Part shown: positions 35,052-44,710 of the stretch, piece by piece
How positions within the stretch are numbered: position 1 is the stretch's first letter
Layout of the letters: each line of letters opens with the position of its first letter
Origin: Mesorhizobium sp. B2-3-4
Lineage (GTDB): Bacteria; Pseudomonadota; Alphaproteobacteria; Rhizobiales; Rhizobiaceae
Length of the DNA: 64,000 nt
Reading direction: 5' to 3'
Assembly: GCF_006442315.1 (NCBI RefSeq)
Contig: NZ_VFVY01000011.1
Location: 1-64,000, forward strand
Translations under genes and position numbers: made by a program
Notes under the pieces: generated by a model
Seen by the model: the letters and a program-made list of their open reading frames with translations, nothing else
Database searches by the model: none
Told to the model about the DNA's origin: nothing

Positions 35052-35969
35052 ATGACCGATCTTACGCTTTCAAATCAGGCACTTGCCACCAAGCCGGCGC
35101 CACCGAAACAGGCAACCGCTTTCCGTTTGCCGACGCAATGGATCGGTGTGGCGCCGTTCTTCATCTTCGCCCTGATGTTCCTGATCCTGCCGACGATCTA
35201 TCTCGTCGTGGGCGCATTCCAGCGCGGTGACGGCTCGTTCACCCTGGACAATATCCTGCAATTGGTCAGCGATCCGTCGATCAGCAGTTCCTACTGGGTT
35301 TCGATCAAGATCAGTTTCTGGTCGGCCATCATCGGCGCCTTTGCCGGGCTCGCGATCGCGATCGCGATCGTGCGCGGCGGGCTTCCCGGCTGGACGCGTT
35401 CGGCTACCTTGACCTTTTCCGGCGTCGCCTCGAATTTCGCCGGCTTGCCGCTGGCCTTCGCCTTCCTGGCAACGCTCGGCCGCGTCGGCATCGTCACCAC
35501 GCTGCTGCGCGATGTTCTCAACATCAACATCTATGCGATGGGCTTCAATTTTCTCACCACGTCGGGCCTGATCGCCGTCTATCTGTTCTTCCAGATACCG
35601 CTGATGGTGGTCATCATCGTGCCGGCGATCGACGGGTTGAAGAAGGAATGGGGCGAGGCCGCAGCCACGCTCGGCGCCACGCAGTCGCAATATTGGCGCA
35701 TGGTTGTCATCCCGGTGATCTGGCCAAGCTTCCTCGGCACCGTCATCCTTCTGTTCGCCAATGCTTTCGGCGCCATCGCCACCGCCTATGCCTTTGCCGG
35801 ACCGGCGCTCAACATCGTTCCCATCAAGCTCTATTCGCAGATCAATGGCGACGTGCTGCACAACCCGCAACTCGGCTATGCCATCGCCTTTGGCATGATC
35901 ATCATTACCGGTTTGGCCAACGTCTTCTACATCTGGTTCCGGACGCGGTCCGAAAGGTGGCTCAAATGA
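35052..35969 (+). CDS. ABC importer permease 1
   Basis: A 305-residue integral membrane protein with six predicted helices, the first at about residues 37-57 after a hydrophilic N-terminus. The EAA motif that contacts the ATPase is KKEWGEAAATLGATQSQYWRMVVI near residue 198. It resembles PotB/PhnU-type permeases. The stop overlaps the next permease ATG as ATGA. It forms the membrane channel with permease 2. Confidence 0.9.
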   Translation: MTDLTLSNQALATKPAPPKQATAFRLPTQWIGVAPFFIFALMFLILPTIYLVVGAFQRGDGSFTLDNILQLVSDPSISSSYWVSIKISFWSAIIGAFAGLAIAIAIVRGGLPGWTRSATLTFSGVASNFAGLPLAFAFLATLGRVGIVTTLLRDVLNINIYAMGFNFLTTSGLIAVYLFFQIPLMVVIIVPAIDGLKKEWGEAAATLGATQSQYWRMVVIPVIWPSFLGTVILLFANAFGAIATAYAFAGPALNIVPIKLYSQINGDVLHNPQLGYAIAFGMIIITGLANVFYIWFRTRSERWLK

Positions 35970-36757
35970 AGTCGGGCAAATTCTGGGCCTGGGTCGTCTT
36001 CATTGTCGGCGCGGCCTATTTCTTCATTCCGCTGATGGCAACGGTCGAGTTCTCGCTGCGCATGCGCCGGGGCGTCCATTCCTTCGACGCGTACCAGATC
36101 GTGCTGGGCGACGCGCGCTTCCAGTCGACCTTCCTGTATTCCGTGGTCGCGGCCATCTTCACCATCATCCTGGGTGTGCTGATCGTGGTTCCGGCCGCCT
36201 ACTGGATCCGGCTGCGTCTGCCGCAGCTCAGGCCGATCGTCGAATTCATCACGCTCTTGCCGCTGGTCATTCCGGCGATCGTCATCGTCTTCGGCTATAT
36301 CAGGATGTACGGTTCGAATTCGCCGCTGCCGTTCCTGGGCAGCAACATGGGTGCCAACGCATTGCTGGTCATCGGTTATGCCACTTTGGCTCTGCCCTAT
36401 ATGTATCGCGCCGTCGACACTGGGCTGCGTACCATCGATGTGCGTACGCTGACGGAGGCAGCGCAGATCCTGGGCGCCGGCTGGGGCACGATCATCGGCC
36501 GGGTGATCCTGCCCAACGTGCTGATCGCCGTGCTGTCGGGCGCCTTCCTGACCTTTGCCATCGTCATCGGCGAGTTTACCATGGCCAGCCTGCTCAACCG
36601 GCCGGCCTTCGGCCCGTATTTGCAGAATATCGGCGCCAACCGCGCCTATGAGCCGGCAGCCCTTGCCATCATCGCCTTCGCCATTACCTGGGGCTGCATG
36701 TCGCTCATCCAGATCCTGTCCCGCTTCGCGCCGAAATCGGCGAACCGTCCGAATTGA
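35966..36757 (+). CDS. ABC importer permease 2
   Basis: A 263-residue permease with six predicted helices. The EAA loop is RTLTEAAQILGAGWGTIIGRVI near residue 155. It resembles PotC/PhnV-type permeases. The ATG at 35966 overlaps the end of permease 1, and the open frame upstream of it belongs to that gene's antisense phase. It ends 15 bases before the ATPase gene. Confidence 0.9.
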   Translation: MKSGKFWAWVVFIVGAAYFFIPLMATVEFSLRMRRGVHSFDAYQIVLGDARFQSTFLYSVVAAIFTIILGVLIVVPAAYWIRLRLPQLRPIVEFITLLPLVIPAIVIVFGYIRMYGSNSPLPFLGSNMGANALLVIGYATLALPYMYRAVDTGLRTIDVRTLTEAAQILGAGWGTIIGRVILPNVLIAVLSGAFLTFAIVIGEFTMASLLNRPAFGPYLQNIGANRAYEPAALAIIAFAITWGCMSLIQILSRFAPKSANRPN

Positions 36758-36772
36758 CCTGAGAGAAAAGCC

Positions 36773-37837
36773 ATGGCCGAGCCATTCCTGTCCATCCAGC
36801 ATGTGCGAAAGTCCTACGGTTCCAACACCGTGGTGCAGGACTTCAGCCTCGACGTCGAGCCGGGCGAGTTCGTGTCGTTCCTCGGACCGTCCGGTTGCGG
36901 CAAGACGACGGTGCTGCGCATGGTCGCCGGCTTCGAGGAGCCCTCGGCCGGCAAGATCGTCGTCGCCGGCAAGGATATCACCAGGCTGAAGCCCAACCAG
37001 CGCAATGTCGGCATGGTGTTCCAGGCCTACGCGCTGTTCCCGAACCTCACCGTGGCGCAGAACATCGCCTTCGGGCTGAAGGTCGCCGGCATGCCAAAGG
37101 CCGACGCCGACAAGCGCGTCGCCGAGATGCTCGACATGATCAAGCTGCCGCAGATGGCGGATCGCTACCCCTATCAGCTCTCCGGCGGCCAGCAGCAGCG
37201 TATCGCGCTGGCACGAGCGATCGCGCCGAAGCCGAAGCTGCTTCTGCTCGACGAGCCGCTGTCGGCCCTTGACGCCAAGGTGCGCGTGTCGCTGCGCGAG
37301 GAGATCCGCTCGATCCAGAAGAAGCTCGGCATCACCACTATCTTCGTCACCCACGACCAGGAAGAGGCGCTGTCGATCTCCGACCGCATCGCCGTGATGT
37401 ATGGCGGCAAGGCCGAGCAGGTCGCTACGCCGTTTGAGATCTACAACCGTCCGGCGACCAAGTTCGTCGCCAATTTCGTCGGCACGCTCAACGTGCTCGA
37501 AGGCAAGGTCACCGACGCGGCGTCCGGCAAGGTGCAGGTCAACACGCAGGAAGTCTCGCTCAAGGGCAAGCTCAACGGCTCGAAGTCAGGCGATACGCTG
37601 TCGCTGGCGCTGCGCCCCGAGGCGATTTCGCTCGGCAGCCAGCCCGGCCATGATTCCCGGCTGACCGGTGAGATTTCGGAAGTGCATTTCCTTGGCTCGG
37701 TGATCCGGGTCCGTGTCGGCATTGGCGGCAACACCGTGTCGCTCGACACGTTCAACAACTCCGCCACCCCGCCGCCTGCGGTCGGAGAGAAGGCCGAGAT
37801 CTCGTTCTCTTCGGGCGACATGCTGGTGCTGCACTAG
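36773..37837 (+). CDS. ABC importer ATPase (PotA-like)
   Basis: A 354-residue ATP-binding protein. Walker A FLGPSGCGKTTVL is near residue 38, the Q-loop VGMVFQAYALFPN near 85, the signature YQLSGGQQQRIALARAIA near 135, Walker B LLLLDEPLSALDAKV near 158, and the switch His in FVTHDQEEALSISDR near 192. The C-terminal third is a TOBE domain (RPEAISLG). It powers import by the two preceding permeases. Operon membership is supported by tight spacing. Confidence 0.94.
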   Translation: MAEPFLSIQHVRKSYGSNTVVQDFSLDVEPGEFVSFLGPSGCGKTTVLRMVAGFEEPSAGKIVVAGKDITRLKPNQRNVGMVFQAYALFPNLTVAQNIAFGLKVAGMPKADADKRVAEMLDMIKLPQMADRYPYQLSGGQQQRIALARAIAPKPKLLLLDEPLSALDAKVRVSLREEIRSIQKKLGITTIFVTHDQEEALSISDRIAVMYGGKAEQVATPFEIYNRPATKFVANFVGTLNVLEGKVTDAASGKVQVNTQEVSLKGKLNGSKSGDTLSLALRPEAISLGSQPGHDSRLTGEISEVHFLGSVIRVRVGIGGNTVSLDTFNNSATPPPAVGEKAEISFSSGDMLVLH

Positions 37838-37996
37838 TCGTGTCGGCGGTTGGCTGGCGCTGCCAAGCGGATGCGCCAGCCGTCCGGATTTCTCATACTA
37901 TCCGGGTCGATACGCCCATACGCAGGGGCGCCTTGCAGCCTTGAACGCCATAACTTTGGCACTGCCAATCGCCGCGTTCGGCCGCTACGATAGAGC

Positions 37997-39550
37997 ATGG
38001 CCCTTTTCGAACTGACGCTCATCCTGCTTTTGGCCGCCGTCGCACTGACGGCGCTGTCGCGGCGGCTGGAAATTCCCTATCCATCCCTTCTGGCCCTGGC
38101 CGGCGTCGCGATCGCCTTCGTGCCTGGTGCGCCGACGATCGAGATCGATCCGGAACTGGCGCTTGCCCTGTTCATCGCGCCGGTGCTGCTCGATGCCGCC
38201 TATGACACGTCGCTGCGCGACCTCAAGCGCTACCGGCTGTCGCTGCTGCTGCTGGCGCTCGGCGCCGTGGTCTTCACCACCGTGGTCGTCGCCTACGTCG
38301 GCTGGAAGATGGCCGGCCTGCCGATCGCGGCGGCGATCGCGCTTGGCGCCATCGTCGCGCCGCCGGATGCGGTGGCGGCCAGTGCGGTGCTCGGGCAATT
38401 CAAGGTGCCGCATCGCCTCACCGCCATCCTGCAGGGCGAGAGCCTGCTCAACGATGCCACCGCGCTGCTGATCTACCGTATCGCGGTCTCGGCCGCGATC
38501 GGTTCGGTCATGCTCAAAGACGCCGTGCCGGTCATATTGCTGTCGACGATTGGCAGCGTCGTGGCCGGCTATTTGTTCGGCCGTTTCTCGCTGCTGACGC
38601 TGACGCGCATCGAAGACGCGGCAAGCAGCACCGTGGTGCAGTTTGCCGGAACCTTCGCCGTCTGGATCATCGCCGACAAACTCGGTCTTTCGGCCATCAT
38701 CACCATCGTCGTCTATGCCATCACCATTGCGCGTAGGGCGCCGCGCCGCATGTCGGCCAGACGCCGCGTCAGCACCTATTCGGTCTGGGAGTCGGCCGTG
38801 TTCGTTCTCAACGTGCTGGCTTTCGTGCTGATGGGCCTCCAGGCCCGGTCGATCGTCGGCAGGCTTTCCGGCGACGGCCAGGGCGAAGCCTTTCTGTTCG
38901 CCGCAACCGTGCTGGCGGTGGTCATCGTGGCCCGCCTCGTCTGGGTGGCGAGTTACGTTGCGATCATGCGATGGTTTGCCCGCCGCAACGACGAAGGTCA
39001 AGCGCCAGATGCCCCGACGTTTCGCGGTGCCGTCCTCGTCGGCTGGTGCGGCATGCGCGGGCTGGTGACGCTGGTGGTGGCCATTGCGCTGCCGGCCGAC
39101 TTTCCCGGCCGCGACCCGATCGTGCTTGCCGCCTTCGCCGTGGTCCTGGGCACGCTGGTGCTGCAGGGGATGACGCTGAAGCCTTTGCTGCGAGTGCTCA
39201 ACTTCGAACGGGACACGACCATAGACCGCGAAGTGGCTCAAGCGCGCGTCGCCATCATGCAGGCTGCTCTCGACGTGTTGAGCCGCAAGACGTCGGCGGC
39301 GGCCGCCGTCGTGCGCGAGCAATACGAAGCGCAGCGACTGATCGCGGAAAACCCGGAGGACGCGCAAGCCGCGACCGAATATGACCGGCTGCGGCTCTAC
39401 GCCATCAACCGGCAGCGCGACACGCTCGAGGAACTGCGCAGCAACGGCACGATCGGCGATGAAGCCTATCACCGGCTGGAAGAGGAGATCGACTGGGCGG
39501 AACTGGCGGCATCGCCGGCAGGCCGCTTCCAGCCGCTGACCACGGACTAG
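37997..39550 (+). CDS. CPA1-family Na+/H+ antiporter
   Basis: A 517-residue antiporter with about twelve membrane helices. IVAPPDAVAASAVLGQFKVP and GESLLNDATALLIYRIAVSA (the N-D ion-binding pair in helix 5) are CPA1 hallmarks, and GAVLVGWCGMRGLVTLVVAI includes the conserved Arg helix. The last 100 residues (from about 420) form an alpha-helical cytosolic tail with REQYEAQRLIAENPED, as in NhaP/YjcE-like exchangers. It exchanges Na+ or K+ for protons and helps pH and salt tolerance. It is a separate unit 159 bases after the ABC genes. Confidence 0.92.
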   Translation: MALFELTLILLLAAVALTALSRRLEIPYPSLLALAGVAIAFVPGAPTIEIDPELALALFIAPVLLDAAYDTSLRDLKRYRLSLLLLALGAVVFTTVVVAYVGWKMAGLPIAAAIALGAIVAPPDAVAASAVLGQFKVPHRLTAILQGESLLNDATALLIYRIAVSAAIGSVMLKDAVPVILLSTIGSVVAGYLFGRFSLLTLTRIEDAASSTVVQFAGTFAVWIIADKLGLSAIITIVVYAITIARRAPRRMSARRRVSTYSVWESAVFVLNVLAFVLMGLQARSIVGRLSGDGQGEAFLFAATVLAVVIVARLVWVASYVAIMRWFARRNDEGQAPDAPTFRGAVLVGWCGMRGLVTLVVAIALPADFPGRDPIVLAAFAVVLGTLVLQGMTLKPLLRVLNFERDTTIDREVAQARVAIMQAALDVLSRKTSAAAAVVREQYEAQRLIAENPEDAQAATEYDRLRLYAINRQRDTLEELRSNGTIGDEAYHRLEEEIDWAELAASPAGRFQPLTTD

Positions 39551-39664
39551 CGGGTACCGCGTTTCGGCCGCACCCGCTGGCCCAAGCCGCGTCTGTCTTC
39601 CTGCACATTGCAAGCAATCGACCGAACCGTTACTGCCAACGCCGAGAAGTGAGCCGGATAAGCA

Positions 39665-40573
39665 ATGAAGCTGGTCAGCTACAACATTCAATACGGGTTC
39701 GGCAGCGACGGGCGTTACGATCTTTCGCGCGCGGCGCGCCTTGTTGCCGGCGCCGACATCATCGCCTTGCAGGAAGTCGAGCGGCATTGGCAACGCAGCA
39801 ATTTCGACGACCAGCCGGAATTGCTTTCGCAACTCCTGCCGGACTATCACTGGGTCTATGGACCGGCCTTCGACATGGATGCCAGCGAAAGCCGCGACGG
39901 CCGCCTCGTCAACCGCCGCCGGCAATTCGGCACCATGGTGCTGTCGAAGCTGCCGATCGTCTGGTCGCGGCTGCACGCGCTTCCGATGCGCCGCACGCTG
40001 CGGCCGCTCAACACGCGCAATGCCGCACTCGAATGCATGATCCGCACACCGGCCGGGCCGGTGAGGGTGCTGTCGCTGCATCTCGCGCACATCGCGGCGG
40101 AAGAGCGGCTGGAACAGATCGACTATCTGATGATCGAGCATCGTCGGGCGCCATCCGATGGCGGGCCGTGGAGCGGCGTGGACGACGAGCCTTCGCGCAA
40201 CTGGACCAGCGGCGAGGCAGAGCCGGAAAATCCGCTGGCGGCGATCTGGATGGGCGATTTCAACATGGAGCCGGGTAGCGCCGAACACCGCCGCATCGTC
40301 GGCAGCACGCCCTACCATCGCGGCGCTGCCTATCTCGACGGCTTCGTCGATGCCGCGGCCGTGGCTGTTGATCCGGCTGGCAGTTTCCACACGCATGAGA
40401 AGATCATCGACGGCCGGCTGGCAAAGCGCCGGCTCGATCACTGCTTCGTCGGCGGCATCTTGGCTGACCGTGTGAGATCGATCGGCGCCGATATCGGCGA
40501 GGTGGCGTCCGATCACTTTCCGGTCCGGGTCGACATCGACCTCGAGACGCCCTTCGGCTCGGGAGGTCGATGA
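39665..40573 (+). CDS. Endonuclease/exonuclease/phosphatase-family protein
   Basis: A 302-residue EEP-fold hydrolase. Motifs in order: LVSYNIQYG at the start, IIALQEVERHWQRS (metal Glu) near residue 35, VLSLHLAHI near 138, MGDFNMEPGSAEHR near 198 and KRRLDHCFVGG with SDHFPVRVDID at the end (catalytic Asp-His). No signal peptide is seen, so it is probably cytosolic. The family cleaves phosphodiesters or phosphomonoesters in nucleic acids, sphingolipids or inositol phosphates; substrate not decided. An eight-base gap precedes the EamA gene. Confidence 0.86.
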   Translation: MKLVSYNIQYGFGSDGRYDLSRAARLVAGADIIALQEVERHWQRSNFDDQPELLSQLLPDYHWVYGPAFDMDASESRDGRLVNRRRQFGTMVLSKLPIVWSRLHALPMRRTLRPLNTRNAALECMIRTPAGPVRVLSLHLAHIAAEERLEQIDYLMIEHRRAPSDGGPWSGVDDEPSRNWTSGEAEPENPLAAIWMGDFNMEPGSAEHRRIVGSTPYHRGAAYLDGFVDAAAVAVDPAGSFHTHEKIIDGRLAKRRLDHCFVGGILADRVRSIGADIGEVASDHFPVRVDIDLETPFGSGGR

Positions 40574-40580
40574 TTCCCAC

Positions 40581-41426
40581 ATGACGCTTTTCGTCTTCTT
40601 CGCCGTGCTTGCCGCCGCCGCCATGCATGCGATCTGGAATGCGCTGGTCAAGGTGCATCTCGACCGCTTCCTGTCGATCACCCTGATGACACTGGGGATG
40701 GGGGTCGCGGGCCTCGTGGTGCTGCCTTTCGTCGAAGTCCCGAAGGCGGAAGTCTGGCCCTACATTGTCGCCTCCGTCATTTTCCATATGGGCTATCGCA
40801 CCTTCCTCATCGGCGCCTATCAGGCCGGCGATTTCGCCCAGACCTATCCGCTGGCGCGCGGCACGGCCCCGCTGCTGGCGGCGATTGGTGGTATGTTCGT
40901 GGTATCCGAGGTGCCGGCGCCGCTGGCGATCGTCGGCATCATGCTGCTTTCCGCCGGCACGCTGGTGATGTCGTTTCGCGGCGGCGCGCATCTGGAGAAA
41001 TTGAACCTGCGCGCCGTCGGCTTCGCTTTCGGCACCTCGGTGTTCATCGCCAGCTACACCTTGTCCGACGGCAGCGGCGCGCGGCTGGCCGCGACGGCGC
41101 AAAGCTATGCCGCCTGGTTGTTCGTCTGCGATGCTTTTGGAGCCCTGGTGCTGTGCCTCATCTTCCGTGGCCCCCAGGCGTTGCCGGTGCTGGCGCGCGA
41201 CTGGAAGACAGGGCTGTTCACCGGCGTGCTTTCCGGCGCGGCCTACTGGATCGTCATGTGGGCGATGACCAAGGCGCCGATCGCCTCGGTGGCATCGCTG
41301 CGCGAGACCTCGATCCTGTTCGCCATGATGATCTCGGTCTATGCGCTTGGCGAGAAGATGACGGGCTGGCGCGGGGCCGCCGCGCTCAGCATCGTCGCCG
41401 GTGTCATCGCGCTGAGGATGGGCTGA
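40581..41426 (+). CDS. EamA/DMT-superfamily transporter
   Basis: A 281-residue protein with ten predicted membrane helices arranged as two EamA repeats (about 1-135 and 145-281). AMHAIWNALVKVHLDRFLSI and YPLARGTAPLLAAIGGMFVV in the first half and SLRETSILFAMMISVYALGE in the second are typical. DMT proteins export amino acids or other metabolites. It follows the EEP gene by seven bases, so the two are likely co-transcribed. It converges with the MFS gene with only four bases between stops. Confidence 0.88.
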   Translation: MTLFVFFAVLAAAAMHAIWNALVKVHLDRFLSITLMTLGMGVAGLVVLPFVEVPKAEVWPYIVASVIFHMGYRTFLIGAYQAGDFAQTYPLARGTAPLLAAIGGMFVVSEVPAPLAIVGIMLLSAGTLVMSFRGGAHLEKLNLRAVGFAFGTSVFIASYTLSDGSGARLAATAQSYAAWLFVCDAFGALVLCLIFRGPQALPVLARDWKTGLFTGVLSGAAYWIVMWAMTKAPIASVASLRETSILFAMMISVYALGEKMTGWRGAAALSIVAGVIALRMG

Positions 41427-41430
41427 CCCT

Positions 41431-42648
41431 TCAACCCAGCACCGTCATCACCTGACCGCGGCGCTCCGGACTGAAGCGGATGACCACGATGATGCAGACG
41501 GCGACCACACCGGCAAAAAGCGCCAGTGCGTAGCCATAGCTGCCGCCGGGTGCCTCGGCGATCCCCGCCTGATACGGACCGCCATAGGAGGCAGCGAGAT
41601 TGCCGGCCTGGTAGATGAAGCCGGGCAAGGTCGCGCGCACAGCACCTGGCGAAAGCTCGTTGAGGTGCACGGGGATGACGCCCCAGGCGCCCTGCACCGC
41701 GACCTGCATGACGAAGGCGCCGATGGCCAGCATGAAGGGCGTGGAGCTGTAGGCCCATAGCGGGATAGCCGGCAGGGCGATGATGCAGGCGAGTGTAATG
41801 GCGTTGACGCGGCCGATCCTCTCCGACAGTGCGCCAAACGCCAGGCCGCCGACGATGGCGCCGAGATTGGCAACGATGGTGATCCAGCTCACCGTATGCG
41901 GATCAAAGCCATGCTGCTTCTTCAAGAAGGTCGGGTAGAGGTCCTGCGTGCCATGGCTGAAGAAGTTGAAGAACATCATCAGCACCACGGCATAGAGGGC
42001 TACGCCCCAGTGCTTCTGCAAGGTTTCCAGCAGCCCCGGCCGGGCCTGTTTCTGTGCTTCGACAAAGGCCGGCGATTCCGGCACGTGCGCGCGGATGAAC
42101 AGCACGATCAGCGCCGGTATGAAGCTCAGCAGGAACATGAAGCGCCAGCCGAGGACGAAGTCGCCGACCTTCTGTCCGTAGATCAGCCCGTAGACGACCG
42201 CGGCCAGGAGGTAGCCGGCGGGATAGCCGCATTGCAGTATGCCCGAGACCATGCCGCGGGCGCTCGGCGGGATGGACTCCATGGCGAGCGAGGAACCAAG
42301 GCCCCATTCGCCGCCCATGGCGATGCCGAACAAGGCACGCAGGGCTAGGAAGATGCCGAGATTGGGCGAGAAGGCGGCAAGCGCTCCGATCACCGAATAG
42401 CTGACGATGTTGAGCATCAGGATCGGCTTGCGGCCAAATTTGTCGGCAAGCATGCCAAAGAAGAACGCACCGATGAAGCGGGTCGCCAAGGTCAGGAACA
42501 ATGCCTTCGACACTGCCGGCACATCGGTCTGGAACTCAGCCGCAATATCGGTGAGCAGAAATGTCAGAAGGAAGAAATCGAAAGCATCGAGCGTCCAGCC
42601 CAGGAATGAGGCCAGGACGGTTTTCTTCTGCTCGGCGGTGAGATTCAA
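41431..42648 (-). CDS. MFS transporter (metabolite:H+ symporter type)
   Basis: A 405-residue major-facilitator protein with twelve helices. FLGWTLDAFDFFLLTFLLTD in helix 1 and GMLADKFGRKPILMLNIVSY between helices 2 and 3 (the MFS motif) resemble sialate/aromatic-acid/lactate symporters. The TTG at 42648 is chosen because AAGGAGG stands five bases upstream; an open frame continues to another TTG at 42699, but that one lacks such a site. It lies 90 bases after the Dabb gene on the same strand, and may be the last member of the long LacI-linked operon. Confidence 0.88.
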   Translation of the reverse strand: MNLTAEQKKTVLASFLGWTLDAFDFFLLTFLLTDIAAEFQTDVPAVSKALFLTLATRFIGAFFFGMLADKFGRKPILMLNIVSYSVIGALAAFSPNLGIFLALRALFGIAMGGEWGLGSSLAMESIPPSARGMVSGILQCGYPAGYLLAAVVYGLIYGQKVGDFVLGWRFMFLLSFIPALIVLFIRAHVPESPAFVEAQKQARPGLLETLQKHWGVALYAVVLMMFFNFFSHGTQDLYPTFLKKQHGFDPHTVSWITIVANLGAIVGGLAFGALSERIGRVNAITLACIIALPAIPLWAYSSTPFMLAIGAFVMQVAVQGAWGVIPVHLNELSPGAVRATLPGFIYQAGNLAASYGGPYQAGIAEAPGGSYGYALALFAGVVAVCIIVVIRFSPERRGQVMTVLG

Positions 42649-42738
42649 GGCGTCCTCCTTTGGTGCCCCCAAAGGAACGATATGTCGCTCCGCTGGCAAA
42701 AGAGAACAGCGATTGCCCGGCCTTCGAAAGGCTGGCGG

Positions 42739-43062
42739 TCACTTTTTCGTAATATCGAGGTCGAAGACCATCAGCCCGTCGATGCCGCCTTCAAGAGCTG
42801 CCACCAGCCGCGCGCCGGCACGCTGGTGCGCCTCGTGGACCAGGTAGGCATCGCGCGCGGCAGCGTCACGGAAATCGATGGTGAAGCCGTCACTGAAGCC
42901 GCGCGCGAAGGGCTCGGGGCTGACATTGGCGCTGAAATGGACGGTGTCCATGCCGTCGATCACCTGGCGCAGGGCCTCAAGGTCGGCATGGATCGCCTTG
43001 CGTTCGCCATCGGAGACATCGTTGCGGAATTTGACGAAAACACAGTGACGGATCACCTTCAT
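42739..43062 (-). CDS. Dabb-domain (stress-responsive A/B barrel) protein
   Basis: A 107-residue protein of the dimeric alpha/beta barrel family. It starts MKVIRHCVFVKFRNDVSDGE, with the conserved H-x-V-F-V-K-F strand, and ends GGIDGLMVFDLDITKK. Some members are cyclases or monooxygenase-like enzymes; most are uncharacterised. It follows the GMC oxidoreductase by seven bases in the LacI-linked operon, so a helper role in the same catabolic sequence is likely. Confidence 0.85.
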   Translation of the reverse strand: MKVIRHCVFVKFRNDVSDGERKAIHADLEALRQVIDGMDTVHFSANVSPEPFARGFSDGFTIDFRDAAARDAYLVHEAHQRAGARLVAALEGGIDGLMVFDLDITKK

Positions 43063-43069
43063 ACTCCCT

Positions 43070-44698
43070 TCAAGCAGCGCGATTTCCAGAAAACACAGCC
43101 GGCGGCAGCGGCTCGCGGCCGAGGATCAGGTCGGCACCCTTTTCGCCGACCATGATGGTCGGTGCATTGGTGTTGGAGGAGGGGACGCGGGGCATGACCG
43201 AAGCATCGCACACCCGCAGTCCCTCTATGCCGCGCAGCCTGAGATCGGGGGTCACCACCGCCATCTCGTCATTGCCCATGCGGCAGGTGCCGACCGGGTG
43301 GTGGTCGGTCTTGGAGGTGCGGCAGGCATAGTCGATCAGTTCGTCGTCGCTGGCCAGCGCAGGACCTGGGAGCACTTCGCGCATCACATAGGGCTGGAGC
43401 GCCTTCTGCCGCATGATCTCGCGCGCCAGCCGCAGCCCCTTGAGCGACATGGCGCGGTCATAAGGATCGGACCAATAGTTCGGATCGATCAGCGGATGAT
43501 CGGCCGGGTCGGCGCTTTTCAGCCGCACGGTGCCGCGCGAGCGTGGACGCAGAAAGGCCGAGTTCAAGGTGACACCGGGATTGCTAAGCTTCTCGACGCC
43601 GGCCTCGATCCCGGAGCCGAGACCCAGATGGAACTGGATGTCGGGCGAGGCGGCGGTCGGATCGGCGTACCAGAAGCCGCCGGTCTCGAACAGGCTGGAA
43701 GCCACCGGCCCTTTCTTCAGGAGCAGATATTGCAGGCCGGCCCAGGCGGTGCGGTGCAGCTTGGCGTAATTGTCATAGGTGTGATCGCCGGTGCATTCGG
43801 CGATGACGAACAGGTCGAGATGGTCCTGCATGTTGGAGCCGACGCCGGGCAGGTCGTGCACCGGCGTCACGCCGACCGACTTCAGATGGTCAGCCGGGCC
43901 GATGCCGGATTGCATCAGAAGCTTGGGCGAGCCAATGGCGCCCGACGAGACGATCACCTCGCGTTCGGCGCGAAGGATATTTTTCTCGCCGCCCGGCCTG
44001 TCGACGGTTTCGACGCCGATGGCGCGGCCTTTCTCGACGACAATGCGGGTCACCAGCACATCGGTCTTGACGGTGAGGTTTTTGCGGTCGCGGATCGGCT
44101 TCAAATAGGCGACCGAGGCGGAGGAGCGCCGGGCATCCTTCTGGGTCAGCTGGTAATAGCCGACGCCTTCCTGGGCAGCGCCGTTGAAGTCCGGGTTGAA
44201 GGGTATGCCCATCTCCTGGCCGGCGCGGAAATAGGCCTCGCAGATCGGCAGCGGCGCAATCGGGTTCGACACGCCGAGCGGACCCTGGTCGCCGTGGAAA
44301 TCGTTGGCGTAGCGCTGGTTGTTCTCGGCACGCTTGAAATAGGGCAGCACGTCGCGATAGCCCCAGCCGGCCAGCCCTTCCTCCTTTTCCCAGGCGTCGT
44401 AATCGCGCGCATTGCCGCGCGTGTAGATCTGGGCGTTGATGGAAGAGCCGCCGCCGACCACCTTGGCCTGCGTGTACCAGAAAACGCGGTCGCTCATGTG
44501 CCTCTGCGGCACGGTCGACCAGCCCCAGGAAGCAATGCCCTTGGTCATCTTGGCAAAGCCGGCCGGCATATGGATGTAAGGGTGCCAATCCTTGCCGCCG
44601 GCTTCGAGCAGCAGCACGGAACTTGCGGGATCCTCACTCAGCCGGTTGGCCAGCACGCAGCCGGCCGGGCCGGCGCCCACGATGATGTAGTCGGTCAT
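43070..44698 (-). CDS. GMC oxidoreductase (choline/alcohol dehydrogenase-like)
   Basis: A 542-residue FAD-dependent oxidoreductase. The dinucleotide motif DYIIVGAGPAGCVLANRLSE is at the N-terminus; KVVGGGSSINAQIYTRGNAR is GMC signature 1 near residue 80; SSGAIGSPKLLMQSGIGP is signature 2 near 252; the C-terminal His-Asn pair is in HPVGTCRMG and SNTNAPTIMVGEKGADLI. It oxidises a primary or sugar alcohol. The ATG at 44698 gives the canonical start; a GTG 12 bases earlier is possible. It lies in the LacI-linked operon, 12 bases after the SDR gene. Confidence 0.92.
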   Translation of the reverse strand: MTDYIIVGAGPAGCVLANRLSEDPASSVLLLEAGGKDWHPYIHMPAGFAKMTKGIASWGWSTVPQRHMSDRVFWYTQAKVVGGGSSINAQIYTRGNARDYDAWEKEEGLAGWGYRDVLPYFKRAENNQRYANDFHGDQGPLGVSNPIAPLPICEAYFRAGQEMGIPFNPDFNGAAQEGVGYYQLTQKDARRSSASVAYLKPIRDRKNLTVKTDVLVTRIVVEKGRAIGVETVDRPGGEKNILRAEREVIVSSGAIGSPKLLMQSGIGPADHLKSVGVTPVHDLPGVGSNMQDHLDLFVIAECTGDHTYDNYAKLHRTAWAGLQYLLLKKGPVASSLFETGGFWYADPTAASPDIQFHLGLGSGIEAGVEKLSNPGVTLNSAFLRPRSRGTVRLKSADPADHPLIDPNYWSDPYDRAMSLKGLRLAREIMRQKALQPYVMREVLPGPALASDDELIDYACRTSKTDHHPVGTCRMGNDEMAVVTPDLRLRGIEGLRVCDASVMPRVPSSNTNAPTIMVGEKGADLILGREPLPPAVFSGNRAA

Positions 44699-44710
44699 TG
44701 TCTCATCCAC

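Noticed and set aside
37985..40681. Very long minus-strand open frame (898 codons) opposite the antiporter and EEP genes
   Set aside because: It is rich in Arg/His/Asp without any domain and is antisense to two clearly recognisable genes; long antisense frames are expected in GC-rich DNA.
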